A stretch of DNA of 64,000 nt from Formicarius rufipectus (GCA_013399695.1 VXAU01004372.1:9264-73263); one strand, 5' to 3'; positions 14,198-27,892 are shown, numbered from the stretch's first letter. A program made the numbers and translations. The notes: a model not told the origin generated them from the sequence alone.

Positions 14198-14448
14198 GAG
14201 AAGCTTATGCCAGTCACTATAGTTTTTAAAGAAATATTTCATGCTAGATGCATTATAGTTCAGTCTGGTTCAATTTGCTGAAGCTATAATAGGGTTAACT
14301 TGGAATTAACCACAAGGAAGGAAAAAAGCGTAACACTTGAAAACCTCAGTGAGAAAGCAGATTTGGGACTTGGAAGAAATAAAAATGAGGAAAAAAAGAT
14401 AGCTGTGGTGATTTTTGCTCATCATAAGATCTGAAAAATCAAGCTGGA

Positions 14449-14488
14449 TTTTTTTTTTTCTGTTTTTTTGGGGGGGTTTTTGTTTTGT
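14449..14488. repeat. T/G homopolymer-rich tract
   Basis: A poly-T run is followed by a run of seven or more G and more T-rich sequence. It is low complexity with no other signal. Confidence 0.8.
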
Positions 14489-17400
14489 GCATCAGAACTA
14501 GAAAAATTGCTCATAGTAAATATTTGAGGTTGAGTTTTAAACTTGTCACACATGATGCCTGAAGCTTTTCTGTCCTGCTAGCTTAGTTAAAATACTTTTC
14601 ATTATAAACAAGATGTATTTTTGTAGCAGACCCCTGTCTTTCAGATTTTTACATATAAAATTTTCTTTGGCCTCCTGGGAGATACGTTAAGAAGAAGAAA
14701 AAGCATAAGGGATGAGATCAATACAGCTTTTGGCTATTACTACACTTGCATTTAGTTTTGGCAGCTCTAGGACTTCCAGTCACAGAACTAGTTAACAACT
14801 AAACATAATATTTAATAAGGTCATAAAACACAATGTTTCATAAGGTCATGTCACTGTCATACACTGTTTGAAAATGGAAAACATCATTAATTTCTTGTAG
14901 CAGATCTGAGAATAAAAAGAAGTGTCTGAGTTACTAGTAAATCTTGGGTGTTTATGTTGAGTCTTCTTTATTGCGACTCTTTACTGCCAGAGTCAGTATA
15001 GATTTAGGGCTGGATGAACATATTTCAGGAAATATGTTATAGAAAATCACAAAATATGAGGAGGGGTCAGTGGACATGTTCAGTATCATAGCTGAAGTAG
15101 GAAAAATAGGGGTGATTTCTGGAATGCAAACTGCTGCAGTTTGCTGTGGCTGATTTCTAGGAAACACTAAAATGACCGTGCTGCCTCTTTTCTGCCAAAG
15201 TATTCCTCTGAGCAGACTGGACAGCACAGAGTGGAGTCCGTAGCAATGTGTGCTCCCCAGGCTGGTATAATGGAGTAACCATGTGCTCCACATAGTGCAG
15301 TGCCCTGTTCTCAAGGACAAAATAAAACAGTATCAGTACTTTGGATGTACGTTGTGAATTCCATGTGTCCACAAGGCCATTCAATTTAACCCTGAGACAA
15401 GATATATTACAACCTCAATAAGGCATTACTTCAAAAATTTGGAAGAAAAAAAAAAAAAAAGTACGATATTTTCCTGCCATACCAGTGAGAATTTAAGTTG
15501 ATTACAGTTTCATACTTCAGAAGCAAAGGTCTAAAGACTCTAAAGATTCATAAAGCAAACCTAATTCAAGCAGGCAGCAGTGCTTAAAATGCACATATTA
15601 GATCTTTGTCTATGTTCTTGCGCCAAACAGAAGGGTAATGAGGTGAAACTTTCTTAATGCTCTCTGATATACCTTAGATTTAAAGGTCTTTATAAAGACA
15701 AACGTTGTGAACTTGAACAGTACATCTTTTAACATCTAATAAAACATGGTCATGCTCCACAGCTTGACCCATGGAGATCAGTTAATATTGTGCCCAGAAT
15801 ACAGATGTGTAAGAGTAAAATGCAGTGACAGATTTCTATTCCCCACCCTGCTTTTGCACAGAGTGGTGATAGTATTGTGAATAACAGAATATATGTTATT
15901 AGTATTATGGGCGTAATCCCTTCCGGATGTCTAGATGTTCCCATGATAGAAAATAAAAGTTCAGTGTTGAACTAGTAGTTAAGATACTTTCTTAGAATTC
16001 CTGTAAAACCACACTGTTCAGGGTCTCAGCTGGAAATGCAGGATGGCTAATAGACACTCTATAAAGATTTGGCAGACAGAAGTAATCACTAGTTTAAAAT
16101 TTCTCTGTCTGCACTACAGGTAGTATATTAGTTAAAGTAATGAAGACCCATAAGCCACTCAGCTGAAATACACTCCAAAAACCCAGGCTGGGCTGTGATA
16201 GAGGTGGGAGTGTTTTCTTCCTACATTATGACATTCCCCTGATTTGTGGCCAATTACTTGAGTTATAAAATGGCTGTTAATCATGAAAATGTTTTATATT
16301 ACCACCAAAGACTGCCGAAACAGTCCTTACAAAGCAAATCTCCTGACAGAAGCTATTAAAATGGAGATTTAGTAATTTCTCTCTCAGTGAGGCTAGGAGT
16401 TGGAAAGAATAACCCTGGTGGGAGAAGTAAAATCTGTATATAGTACTCTGGCTAAGGAGGAGTTTTGAAATTTTGGCTACAAGTGAATGAATGCTGCTGC
16501 CTGCTAGCTGCATTCTCACCATGCCTTGAGGAATTTTGCAGTTTGCCAGAAGCAATTTTTCTTCCTTATAATTTTGAATTTATTGTTTTAAAAATATACT
16601 TGCCCCAGTGCAGACTTGAGACTATATACAGACTTTGTCAAAACTGATCAATGAAAAGTGAAAATAAGATGTATAAACTCATCAGCTGGAGACTGCTGTC
16701 AGGTGGCTCCTGAAATTCTGCTCATGTCATTTCTTTTGCTGAAGAATTGACAACTTCAGGGAGACTTGTCTTGTCTGACAACATGTGAATATTTTTAGCT
16801 AAAACATTTTCCAGCTGATAGGCAACATATAAAGCTGATAGTTCCCCTGTTTGTGTATTCTCCTCTGCTCTGTATTTCTGATGACCTGGCATATTACATT
16901 CACCAAAATATTGCAGTCAGTGCTGAAAGTAGCCTTTTAAAAAACTTAAACATCATTAGCTGCATTTCTGTATTTACATCTCTTTCCCCTGTTTGTTTCT
17001 ATTGCCAAGTCTTGCTTGGTTTAGGGGGTGAAAAGATTCGCCTTGTGACCCATCTTCCTCTTTACAAGATAAGACTGTGGGGAGCAAGAATGTTCTTTGG
17101 AAGAAGCAATGCAAATTTAACAAAGAGATGTGTGTAGTGTTCATTTGTGAAGTTTTCAGTAAAAAAAAATACAGCTACATGTGTTGCTCCTTGGTAGATT
17201 TCCACCTTTATTCTGATTTTGGGGTACATGCATTTGGTAGCATAGCCTTAGTCTTTTTGGACTGTTTCACATGGAAAAACTGCATTTGTCCATACTAGTA
17301 GAAGATATATGTTCCACTATATATATGTTCCACTATGATGGTGGCTCATCATCAGTAATGAACAAGTGTCACCCGTGTATGTGATCTGCAGAGACTTGTA

Positions 17401-18912
17401 AAAAAGTGTCCTTTGTAAGAATGTATCACTTCATACAAACAATAAGTAACTAAATTATGAAGTTCATCTAAAGATGACATATATGTGTTCAGGTATTTGG
17501 TTTTGATTTTGTTTTGAGTTTTTTCATCTGGCTCACTTCAATTTATTCACACAGAGAAAAAAGGGGTGATGCTTTATCCTGTAATGCTCTGTTTAATATA
17601 AACAAGAATTGAAAATCTTTGTTCATGTTGACCTACCCAGAAAACTTAAAGGCCCATACATGCAAAGTACTTCAGGTCCTGCTTACTCTTTAGGATTTAA
17701 TTTCAGCAATGCATTACTAGTTTTGCTGATTTGAACAATAAACAGTGGATTTATTGGCAACCTGTGCCACCTCTGTGCAGAGCTAATCAAGTGGAAACAG
17801 TATTGAGATAAATTTTTCAGGATATTCTTCAACCTACACTATAATGTGAGTTGACAGTGCCTGGTATCTTTCAGTACAGACCCACTTTCCTCTTCCAAGT
17901 CAGATAAACTCTGTAGTTTGGAAAAAACTTTGATTGTGGTTGCCTGTATTCTGACTAGTCTCAGTCTTTAACTGGAGGATGTCAGGCCTTCAGATCATAG
18001 TTCCAACATTTTCAATAGATGCTGGTAATTAAAAGATAGGAAAAAGCTGATGTGAAGTCAGTACAGTTTCTGAGTCATAGAGAAAATTAGTTTAGTGCTT
18101 ATTGAAGAGACCATCTGAATTACAGTATGAGAGGTTGCTTCAAAATAAACCTGAATATCACTGAACAAAAATGAACAATTGCCTTGAAAACCTGACATGG
18201 GACATAGTATCTCCTCACTTCTCTTTCTGTAAGAGCCTCTCTAGAAACACTTATTTATGGTTTTAGTTTTGTAATTAAAAAAGAGGAAACCAAAACCACA
18301 CAGTTAAAATATATTTGAGGAATTAAAAGAAAAAATAATAAGCAGGTATTTCAGGAGTTCTAGGGAAACTTCATTAAGTTCCATTTTGCTGCTGTAGTTA
18401 CAAAGCTGAAAACAGAAGCCTGGAAACATGATTCTATAGAAATATAACTGGGGGATAATTAGCAGTTGGATCTGGCAGAGCAAAGAAGAGAAAAAGAGAT
18501 CATTTAAATGTATGCTCCAAAGTTAGAGCACCACCACTGTAAATGAAACAAATTTCTCAGAAATATTGACACACTTTATAAACATTAACATCCCATCAGA
18601 GACTCCAAGGAATTATCAGACAGACCATCATTTCAGAATTAAATGGAGGAAATTAAAAGAGTTTTGCCAGTATTATTACTTAACAAGAAATAAGCTCGGA
18701 TAAAATCTCAGGGCATACAAGACCACAATCTCATCAGTTCATCCTGATGTAACAATACCATGTTACCAGTAGCCTGGTTTAGCAGTGGGGATAAAACCTG
18801 TCATTTAAAGATAAAGGTGTTTTTGAGGAGACTTTATAATTTGTGTGATTCTTCCCAACTTTATTCTGGTGCTAACTGTGCCTCTTGCAGTTCATGCAAA
18901 TGTCCTGTTCCT

Positions 18913-18961
18913 CTGCAAGACGTTTTGCAGGAGTGAAGGCTTACCTTCAGGCACTCCTGCA
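18913..18961. repeat. Two overlapping inverted repeats (hairpin-prone)
   Basis: CTGCAA at 18913 pairs with TTGCAG ending at 18930. Separately, TGCAGGAGTG at 18926-18935 pairs perfectly with CACTCCTGCA at 18952-18961, and the intervening AAGG and CCTT form an inner stem around CTTA. The two stems share TGCAG, so they exclude each other. I cannot assign the element to a known RNA or transposon family. Confidence 0.6.
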
Positions 18962-20521
18962 GTCCTGTGTGTTGCCCTAGTTTAAATAATGCAAACAGAT
19001 TTCTTCCTGAATGACATTTCCAAAAGGTCTAACAACAAATGTATAGTTCTCATTTAAATTCCATGTGCTATTTCAGCCTTGTTATGGTTTTGGAAACTTT
19101 AATTAATGATTTTTTTGTAGGCTATATAAATTTTGATTTTTCTCTTTACAAATTATGTCTTTCACATCTAGTTTTAAGAAACTGTACTTTTTTAGAATCT
19201 ATGGAATATGAATAACAATCCCTTGTTTTAATCTGCTGTTCTGTTTTTTCTCTCAGAAAAGAGTTACAGCCCTGATGATGTTGACAGGGTTGGAATATCA
19301 ATGATACATCTAATTATTGTCCCTTATTAAACACTATTGTCTATTTGGATAAGAATCTAAAAACTTGGTGTTTATTTTCAATAACCTGTCACATATCAGA
19401 AAGTCACAGTTATAGTTAGTATCCTGAACTCTTTCTACACATTAGTCTTCTCTTCTGGCTATCAAGCTCAATGATGTTGAATTAGTTTCCAGTGGGATAT
19501 GCCTTTAAGGTAGAAAATTGCCAGCTGTCCATTCCAAAGAGTTTCATATTGATATGAAGAAATTATGAAAAATTCCCCTTACGATAGTAGTTTAAACATT
19601 AACTACCAGTTTTTGTGCCAAACTTTACTTCTGAATTTTGGAATGTCAGTTTCAATAGCCATAAAGCTTAGCTGGAATCTCATTTTTTGAGAGTTTGAAA
19701 AATTATTCCTATGCTCGATACCTTTCAAAAGAGCCTCCAAGAGTCTTTTTTGGGGCAACTGATGAAGAAAAGGAACTTACTTGTGAAGTAGAACATCAGT
19801 TTCAACCATAATGTAGCAAATAATGACACACTTGTACCTTTGATTTGTGCTAGTTCTTAAATTTAACAAATGTTAGCTATTAATGTTATTTACTAGACAG
19901 GCATTTCCCCTAAAAATTTAGTATGTTTATTTCATAATAGCCTATGTTCTTCTCACATTGATGGTCAGAGCCAGGGTGTTCTTGTGTTTACCTCAGACGA
20001 TATGTCAACATTGGTTGTCATTAAGAAAATCCAAGAGAGCTATGCTGTGACCAAATTGCAACAGCAGGTTGACCTAATCATACTTGTCTCTTTCACACTG
20101 CGTTCAAATCATTCAACTCAGACAAACACCTTAAGAAAGATAGTAGCTTAATCTAGAAATCAAAACTATGATTAACATCACAGTTGTTGAATCCATCAGT
20201 GGATCATTGTGTGAATTTACCTAAATCATAACATCTGTGATTGTAGTTCTTTCTTTCCTCTGCACACTTTATAAAATCCATGATAAATATACAACAGTGC
20301 AAGGAACTCAAGTATTTAGACACCATGGAAGTAGTGAACTTAAAGAAACAGGAGAAAATAGTCATGAACCCTACAACAAATTCTATTGAACTTCCTTATT
20401 TACACAATGTAATATTGTAATGAAAAATGGCTTGTTTGTTATTACACATTTTTTATTATGTATAAAGAACAGGTAGTGAAAACGAAGAGTTAAAACTCCT
20501 GTTTGTATGGACTTTTTATAG

Positions 20522-20638
20522 AAAATGGGGATAATCTGGACAGCATGAAGAACAGGCTGAAAGATGCTGATGAGAAGAATTCCATTCTTCTGAGAGCTTT
20601 GAATGAAACCTTAGGAAAGCTGTCAGCCATTCCTAACG
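20522..20638 (+). CDS. LAMA2: LAMA2 exon 6 of window (coiled coil)
   Basis: This exon has 117 bases and phase 1 at both ends, so skipping it keeps the frame. The acceptor 'ctttttatag' is short on pyrimidines next to the AG but acceptable, and the donor is gtaagt. The peptide ENGDNLDSMKNRLKDADEKN followed by LLRALNETLGKLSAIPN matches the family. NET is a potential N-glycosylation site. Confidence 0.93.
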
Positions 20639-21190
20639 GTAAGTTGAAAAAGTAATGTAACACTTGACTCACCTCTGCTCTTCTGTGTCTTTTTCTATCA
20701 CTTTACGTCTGTCTCATGAGTCTTTGCCCGTGTCCATACTGTGTCTACTTTAACCATTGGCTGTTAGAAGATGAAGATGAGCAATTTGAGAGAGAAAACT
20801 GAACTGAAAACAGTTACACAGTATCAGTTTGACATGGTAAAAGGTACCATGCTCTGCAGTTTGCAAAGGCTTCTGAAAACAAAAATAATTATGAAATCAA
20901 GGTATGATATACACTCTGAGAGCATAGTCTTTTGTTTATACATGAAAAATCTTTTTATGAAGCTACTGTTTAATGAACCTTTATAATTTCACCAGTGCAA
21001 TTTAACCCACGTAGAATAAGACTTATGGACTTTACAGAAAAAAACAAAGTGAAATTTGCTGTGTTTTGTCTTACTTATCTACCACACTCTCGGCATTTCC
21101 AGTCACTCTTTAGTGTTGCGTATATTGTTTAGGCTGTAAATTGCTTAGAAATGGAACAAGTTTTCCTCAATGGACTCTGAAGTGCTCTCA

Positions 21191-22140
21191 TGTTACAACC
21201 CCACCCCAGAAAGTGGAGTAACTGAGTGTCTGATGTCTGTGTATATGTATATAAGGCAGGTTTTTTTAGAACAATTTGGTCACAATGGAAAGGAAGTATG
21301 TGGTCATTTTGGTTATTACCAATAGAAATATAACTATATTTAAGTATAAGAATATTACCTAAGAAAATACCTAAGGAAAAGAAAATACAAGAGTAGATAG
21401 TGGATAGATAACACCACCCATGGATCCAGCAATGAGACTTGATGGTTTTAATTTAGATGTCTGTTAGTCAAAGCAATGGTCACAGTCTTGATCCACCTGG
21501 GCTTCAGGGAAGCCCCACACAACATAAAATTCAGTGGGTTAATATGTTCATGTTCAGGTGGGAACACCTAGGCACCTCCCAGGGGAGGGAATTTTACATT
21601 GTTGGGTGCAACACTGGATCCCATGCAGTCCTCTGGTGGAAGGCCCCAGAAATGAATCAGGGGTCTTTGATGGTTTTTGACCCCTTCTAAGACATGGCAG
21701 CTGCCCTCTCATGTCAGCATATTTGAGACAATGATGCCTTATTAGAAGCGATGAATACTTTCTGGCCTACATGTGAATGTCCTGATACCTACCCTGGGGA
21801 AGGGGATTTTTATACCTAGGCTGGTTTTATAAGGAAGGACATTGACATGCAAAAAAACATTATCCCTCCTTGTGGGATCTGCCTCTTATTGGCATTATCT
21901 GGCTCAAAAAAGAGCTGCTTGCTAAACAAAGGTCAGTTTGTCATGATCATCCTCTGGTGATGAGTGTGCACTCCCTCTGCACCTGGGCTGTTTTTATGCA
22001 AATGAGAGGTTTTACCACCACCCACCCAAAAACTCTCTTCCCTCCCTTCGTTTCCAGGGTACAAATCTGGCCTCAGCAAAGCACCCTGCTGCTTTTGCCA
22101 ATGGCCAATTGTTTGAGTCATTAACCTTTAACATTTCAGT
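21191..22140. mobile_element. Probable solo LTR of an old endogenous retroelement
   Basis: About 950 bases have a composition unlike the surrounding intron. The block begins with TGTTACAACC and ends near AACATTTCA. CTCTCA lies directly before it (21185-21190) and again just after it (22141-22146), which would fit a target duplication with a two-base boundary uncertainty. Read on the minus strand, CCAAT-type motifs lie near the start and TATAAAA-like boxes near the middle, an LTR-like order that favours minus orientation. No coding sequence is attached. The family is not identified; an avian ERVL-type LTR is my best guess. Confidence 0.45.
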
Positions 22141-23281
22141 CTCTCACATGTGCACATTTATTACTCCATACACACAATTTTTTTAAAAAGAGAATTCAAT
22201 AGTCTTTAAAATCCCAGAGTCCTGTAATGTTAACTACATTGCATTGTGATAGCAAGAGACAGGGAGCTACGACACAGTTTCATTATAATAGAGAGTGAAT
22301 GATGAAATCAACGTTCTAGAAAATGAAATGGTTTTAATCAATGTATTCTGCTATGACCTTTCCCTGCAAGGAGCACTTTATAAATGAAGTTATGCCTTAA
22401 GAAAAATCTCTAAAGAAAATCTATATTCAGTCTGGTTTCTGATGGTTGGAAGATTCAGACTGCAAGTAAAACCTTGGCATGATAAACAATTTACTACTTA
22501 TCTTGTACTTTTTTTGTGGCTTTAACATTCCAATTAACTGAAGTGTTTTGATTTAGATTTAGTGATCCTTGAAATCAGTCATTCACAAAACAAATTGTTT
22601 AATATTTTGTGTTTATTATATACCATTTCTTCAGTTTTAGTCACAGATATTGATGTGTGTGTTTGTCTTCTTATGCACAGATAGATGTCTCAGTCAAACA
22701 AAATGGACATCTAAAACGTGTTAATGTTAGGACATAGATTACTAAATATGGAAAAAGTAGAAGAAACATGGAATATGCAACCTTTAGCAATGTGTTTAAC
22801 TCTTGGCAGGTTGGAGTTACAGGGTGCTTGCTCTTGGCACAAGAACACTTAACAAAAACAAGCTGATATGCATTAAGCATGAAATTCAGAGCAAATAAAT
22901 GGCATGGATAAGAAAATGCAGTGAAATATTGTCCAGCAGGAAAATCATCAATGAGGGAGAAGAAATAATGCTGTAATATATTTTGTTCAAGGATTCAAAG
23001 AAGCAGAGAACAGCTTAAACATTGTTCTTGTGTCCATTCTATACTAGTAGTCAAATAAAAGCATAAAGATTCAGAATGGGATAGCCAGGTAGACCATATG
23101 CAGGACAAGGACCCAGATGTGCAGGAATGGCATAATTTAACATGTGGCTGAAAGTAATTTGGGTGACCAATAGGGGGAAGTAACACAGTAACTGCAACTT
23201 TCAGTCAGCCAGAAAGGTGCATAACCTCTAATAATGACCCCATAAAAAAAGGAAGTGAAAAAAGGCAACCAGAACTCTCTC

Positions 23282-23299
23282 TTTTTTTTTTTTTTTTTC
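23282..23299. repeat. Poly-T tract
   Basis: A run of about 18 T, possibly the antisense of a retroposon tail. No element body is recognisable beside it. Confidence 0.7.
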
Positions 23300-24861
23300 A
23301 TGTGACAGGACTGACAAAGATAATGGTTTCTGAAAAGATGAGTTGTATTTCCGAGGTGCTGCTGTGTTTTGTAGGTGCTTCAGAGCCAAAACTTCAGAAA
23401 TAAGAGTCAAGTTGTTGGAGCACAGATATATCTTTACTCAAAAAAGTTAATAAGGTTTCTATAACGCTCCAGTATGCCAGACAAACCCACCAATTCTCTA
23501 TTGCATTAGGAAGCATTACATGCATCCAGGCCACAGGCTTGAGTGTATCAGGTGTTCCACAGAACAACAACCTGCAAAGGAGAAAATCTTGAAACCTGTG
23601 CTGCTGATCAGTTGGAATGGAGAAAATGTCTGTGTTTCCCATGTCTTCACACAGTCACGGAATGAGGAATGTGCACCTTGCTTCAAGCATATGTTGCTAT
23701 AAACTAACTCTTACCACCTTTCTCTTAGAAACTGAATGAAATCACAAACTCCTGTGCTTTCCCCACTACTGCAGTGCAGTGTTAACTTCACAGACTTCCA
23801 CAGGAAGCCCCAGTCAATATGACAAGTGGCACTATCTCTACACAGTTATTTCGGAGTTGTCCAAACTTCTGAGCTGCACACTGAAATTTTTATATGACTG
23901 AGGGACAAGAGGATACCTTGGAGTGCACAAGGGGAAGGCAACTCCACGAACAGTCACAGGAAACGTGGCAAAACAGGTTCCTCCAGGCTCCCGTAACTCC
24001 AGTCTGGAGATAGGGTAGGAAATCACATCAGTTCCTTTTCGAGCTGAAGCATCCATTTTCTGCCTGCTCACTTCTTCACTTCTATGGGAATTTAGAAAAT
24101 TTAGCAGCTCCCTAGCCAAGCACATCCTGTTCATCATGTGTAGTATTCCCAGCATGGCAACAGCACCTGAGCTGCGAGATAAGTATTAAAGCAATCCAGT
24201 TTACACAGGATCTGAATAAAGATGTACTCAAATACCTATCTGTCTATCATTAATCAATGGCAGAATCAAAACCATTCAACTTGAGTGTTTTCACCACAAA
24301 GACAGAACATTGGTTTCCATTGTTCAGGCAGAGAAGTGAGTATTGGACTAATTGCTTTGCTCAAGGTCACCAAGGATGTTTATGGAAGTATGTGATTAAC
24401 TAGATCAATAGATCCTTGGTTCTTTGATTGGCAAAAATATTTATCACAGTTTGTTGCAATTTCACATGGAGTTAGATTTCTGTACTCTGTCCATCAGAAG
24501 ATTGAAAGTCCTATTTCTTAGTATAAAATATTATATATGACACTTGATCAGAAGTTAACCAATGAATCAACAGCAACAAATTGCACACAAACTTACCTGC
24601 AAAAAACTATTTGCCCTTTGCATACAAATGGGGATGGAGCCTTTTCTCTTCTTCATATACATTTGATGTCTCAAAAAAGACATAGAGGGCTAGATTCTGT
24701 AATCAAAACTTAGAACTAACAATGTCTTTCTACATGGGAAATAGGTCTCAAAGAACTACATAACATAATTTAAGATGGTAGAACTTTGACATAACTTTAT
24801 TCTTAAGATGTGCAAAAGAAACTTCTGTACTCATCATTTCATTCTCTTTTTTTATCTACAG

Positions 24862-25044
24862 ATACAGCTGTAAAGGTACAGGCAGCCAAAGACAAAGCAA
24901 GACAAGCCAACGATACTGCAAATGACATCCTGGCCCAAATTAGAGACCTCAATCAGAATCTCCTGGGATTGAGAAACAACTACAGTAAACTTATAGACGA
25001 TGTGGCCAAAACAAATGCTGTTGTGAAGGATCCTATCAAGAACA
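24862..25044 (+). CDS. LAMA2: LAMA2 exon 7 of window (coiled coil)
   Basis: This exon has 183 bases and phase 1 at both ends. The acceptor is 'tttttatctacag' and the donor A|gtaaga. It encodes DTAVKVQAAKDKARQANDTA, then NDILAQIRDLNQNLLGLRNN and YSKLIDDVAKTNAVVKDPIKN, among the best conserved parts of the alpha-2 coiled coil. NDT is a potential N-glycosylation site. Human LAMA2, as I recall it, has two more residues (KI) at the junction with the next exon. Confidence 0.94.
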
Positions 25045-27892
25045 GTAAGATATTTTCTGGGTTGTTTGATGGTCTTTTTTTCAGTTTGTGATTTTCATTT
25101 CATACCTCAAAATGAAACAGACACCCTCCAGAATTCCACTCACATAGAATTATTACAGTATGCTGGGATAAAAGAAATCTCTGCCACTTCTGGACTTCTT
25201 ACATGGAAAGGGGCCATCTTAACAAGTCTGTGATTCTGTGAAAAGAATTTTAAATCTTAAGTACCAGTGCTAGTAGTTGGAAGAAAAGCTAATGTTGGCA
25301 GGGTGAAAATGTAATGGATAGATTTATTCCACAGACTACTTCTTAAAGTATTTAGGAGGTGAATAATCAAAGATTCTGACTGGCAATTCACCACTTGATT
25401 CAAGGAAAATACCCCACACTAAACCTGTCTTCAGTCAATCAGATAATCAATCCTTGGAGAAATGCATGACTTCTTTCATATATGTTACTATTTTTGATTG
25501 AACGCTGAAGACACTTAAGAAGAAAGAAAGAAAGGAGATTGTAGGAATAGGCTTTTGTCTGCCTTTTTTTTTCTCTCTCCACTGTGGTTTCTGTTATCAA
25601 ATGTGACAATTGCTTTAGCATTTTCACTTTGGTTATGATGGATAAAAAACAAATTCTAAATTACAACACATTTTATGTTAGATTGCTAGACCATATTCTA
25701 TAGGAGTATGCAGCCAGGGCTGACCACAAAACCAGAGTGTCTTTAGAAAATTGCTGAAGGACTAATTTCTTAGCTACCCTGGGCTCCCAAGATTGTCAGC
25801 TTGATGAAGCGGGGCACACTAAAAACGTACAGTTTAGGAGGTTGTCATTCTCATTCTATAGACAAATCTCTTCCAACTGATGCTGTACTAGTGAAAGAAG
25901 TTAATTCCAATGGCTATTTGTCACTGCCTGCCTACCTATTGCAAGTTAACCATCCTTCATTAGCTGAGTACATGTGTGAGCCCCAGTACAACTCCCTTTG
26001 GGCAGACTGATCCATACAGGTTTAGACAATATGAAAAGTAGTTATTGATTGAAATAGTGTGGTTAGATTATAGCAGGTTATGGAACAAGCAAATCTAAAA
26101 GGTCTGAGATCTGTCTCTCTATCTATCAGGTCTTCTGATACGTATTTAATCTGATAATACTGACCTATTGTAGGGTAGTGAGAACCAACTCAGAAGCAGC
26201 CTTAAAATGGTAATTTCTTGGCACTGCTGAATCTAGACTAGGACATCTGTCTTAGCCCAAATATTCTGATCCTATGTATATATTAGCATTCTAACTGAGA
26301 TTAGGAGTGATAATTTAAAATGCAATGTCTTGAATGTCCCCAGTCACCATTATTTGGTTTGCACTGAAGAGTAGTCTTAACCTGCAAACTGTTTCATGTC
26401 AGATAAAGCTTAACTAGAAAACGTTCTCCAGAAGTATACTTCTACCATTCTCCAACTGTTAACGGATATTCAGGTTACAGAATGAGGTCAAAATAATGTA
26501 GAATAAACCATTCCAGATGTATTAAGTGGGTATGTTTTCACTCATGGCTACCTTCTAAAGTAGATATAGCCTCTTTTCTACATCAAAATTCAGGCCCTGA
26601 AATTCTCGTTTTGTACATGTGCAAAATGTAAATGGTAAAAAGTTTTTTATAGCCTCATCCTGTCCTTTATGTTACTTTGCATTTCTGTTTAGATATTCAA
26701 AACATTCTCTTATGTTATCTTCTGTTTTTTCTCTTTTCGTTGTCTCCATATCTTGCTGCAGAAATCTGTACGTACGTTTTTCTTACTTGCAGCTTTTGGT
26801 GTGCGTTTTCCAGTAAATGATGCTTCATTGCTTACCACCAAAGCAATGCATGGTGCTGTATGTTTCACATTCACTGAGAAAGCTAAATAGTCACTTTTTG
26901 AGAACTTTGAGATAAAGTGACTAGGTAGCTAGTTTAACTTACATGAAACCTTAAAAAGTATCTTGAGTGTTCGGATGATTGTCCAAAAACTAGATATGTA
27001 GATTTTCCTGCTTTATTTAAGCATTATTTTTATTGCTATTGCTATTACTATTTCTTTTACATAATATACATTCTTCTGGTAAATGTGTGTTTGTCCCTTT
27101 CAGTGTCATCTACAAAAGCCCACATTCTCATGCTAGCCAAGTGTTGCAATCCTTAGATCTTCAAATGAATTGTCAAAGAGAGGGCATTATTCAGTAGTTT
27201 TAGGGTGAGATGCCAGAAAGTAATTTGAAGCTTAAAGAAAAAGAGAGGCAAAAATATCCTTGTAAGATTATGAAGTGCACCACAAAACAAAAAAAAAACA
27301 AAAAAAATCTGCAGTTTACTGCCACAGTTTTTACATCTGCTTTCAGTACACATATATACCATCTTAAGCTTGTGACCAGAATAAAGTCTTTTTCCACTTG
27401 TGCCCATTACAATTAGTTGAAAAATTAATTTCAAGTTAGTTCTAACCCTGTTTCAGAAATTACTAACAGAAACTAACCAGTTTTCATTAATCTAGCATTT
27501 TTCTTCAAGATTGGAGTTAAAAAAAAAAAAAANNNNNNTTTTTTTAAACTACCATTTTTTTTTAAAAATTTAGATAAAAAAAAAAAAAAAAAAAAGGAAA
27601 TATTTCAATCATAAATACGTTTTGCTGCAGGAAATGATTTCCATTAGTATCATCCTGACCTGAAGCATAGATAAATCTTCAAAATCCTGCTTTAACACCT
27701 GTTTTTTAACTTGATTCTAAATATTCTGAAATTATCTTATTCTGTTCAGGTAGCTTCCAAGTCTGTGTATTTCATAGTAGCATATGCAATCACCTGAGCA
27801 TTGTGTATGCAGAATTTTCTTGGATTTTATTTTTACAATGTGTAGTCTTTGACACTATTCTCTAAAACTCTGCCTTGCTCTTTCTTATAAAG
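25045..27892 (+). other. LAMA2 intron 7 of window (contains gap)
   Basis: This 2.8-kb GT-AG intron has a possible decayed CR1 tail near 25210-25242 (ends in 'tgtgattctgtg'; weak). The A/T homopolymer region around the six-base gap lies at 27519-27596. Open frames near 27153-27434 come from poly-A and poly-T tracts. Confidence 0.85.
27533..27538. other. Assembly gap (six N)
   Basis: Six unresolved bases lie between a run of 14 A and a run of T, with another long poly-A at about 27576-27595. The gap is in an intron and does not touch coding sequence. Confidence 0.99.

Larger units (their letters stand above)
12189..20521 (+). other. LAMA2 intron 5 of window (largest)
   Basis: This 8.3-kb GT-AG intron carries a (GT)n run at 14180-14197, a T/G tract at 14449-14488, a 15-base poly-A near 15447-15461, a short tandem duplication near 17310-17340 and a nested inverted repeat at 18913-18961. 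I see no gene. The minus-strand open frame at 14952-15320 has no recognisable content. Confidence 0.88.
20639..24861 (+). other. LAMA2 intron 6 of window
   Basis: This 4.2-kb GT-AG intron contains the LTR-like element described separately (21191-22140) and a poly-T run at 23282-23299. A 105-codon minus-strand open frame at 23838-24155 lies in a GC-richer patch, but I do not recognise its product. Confidence 0.88.

Noticed and set aside
14952..15320. 122-codon minus-strand open frame
   Set aside because: No family resemblance; an overlapping frame of similar quality argues for chance.
23838..24155. 105-codon minus-strand open frame in a GC-richer patch, possibly a retroposed pseudogene
   Set aside because: I recognise no domain, and no poly-A tail or flanking duplication marks a retroposed copy.
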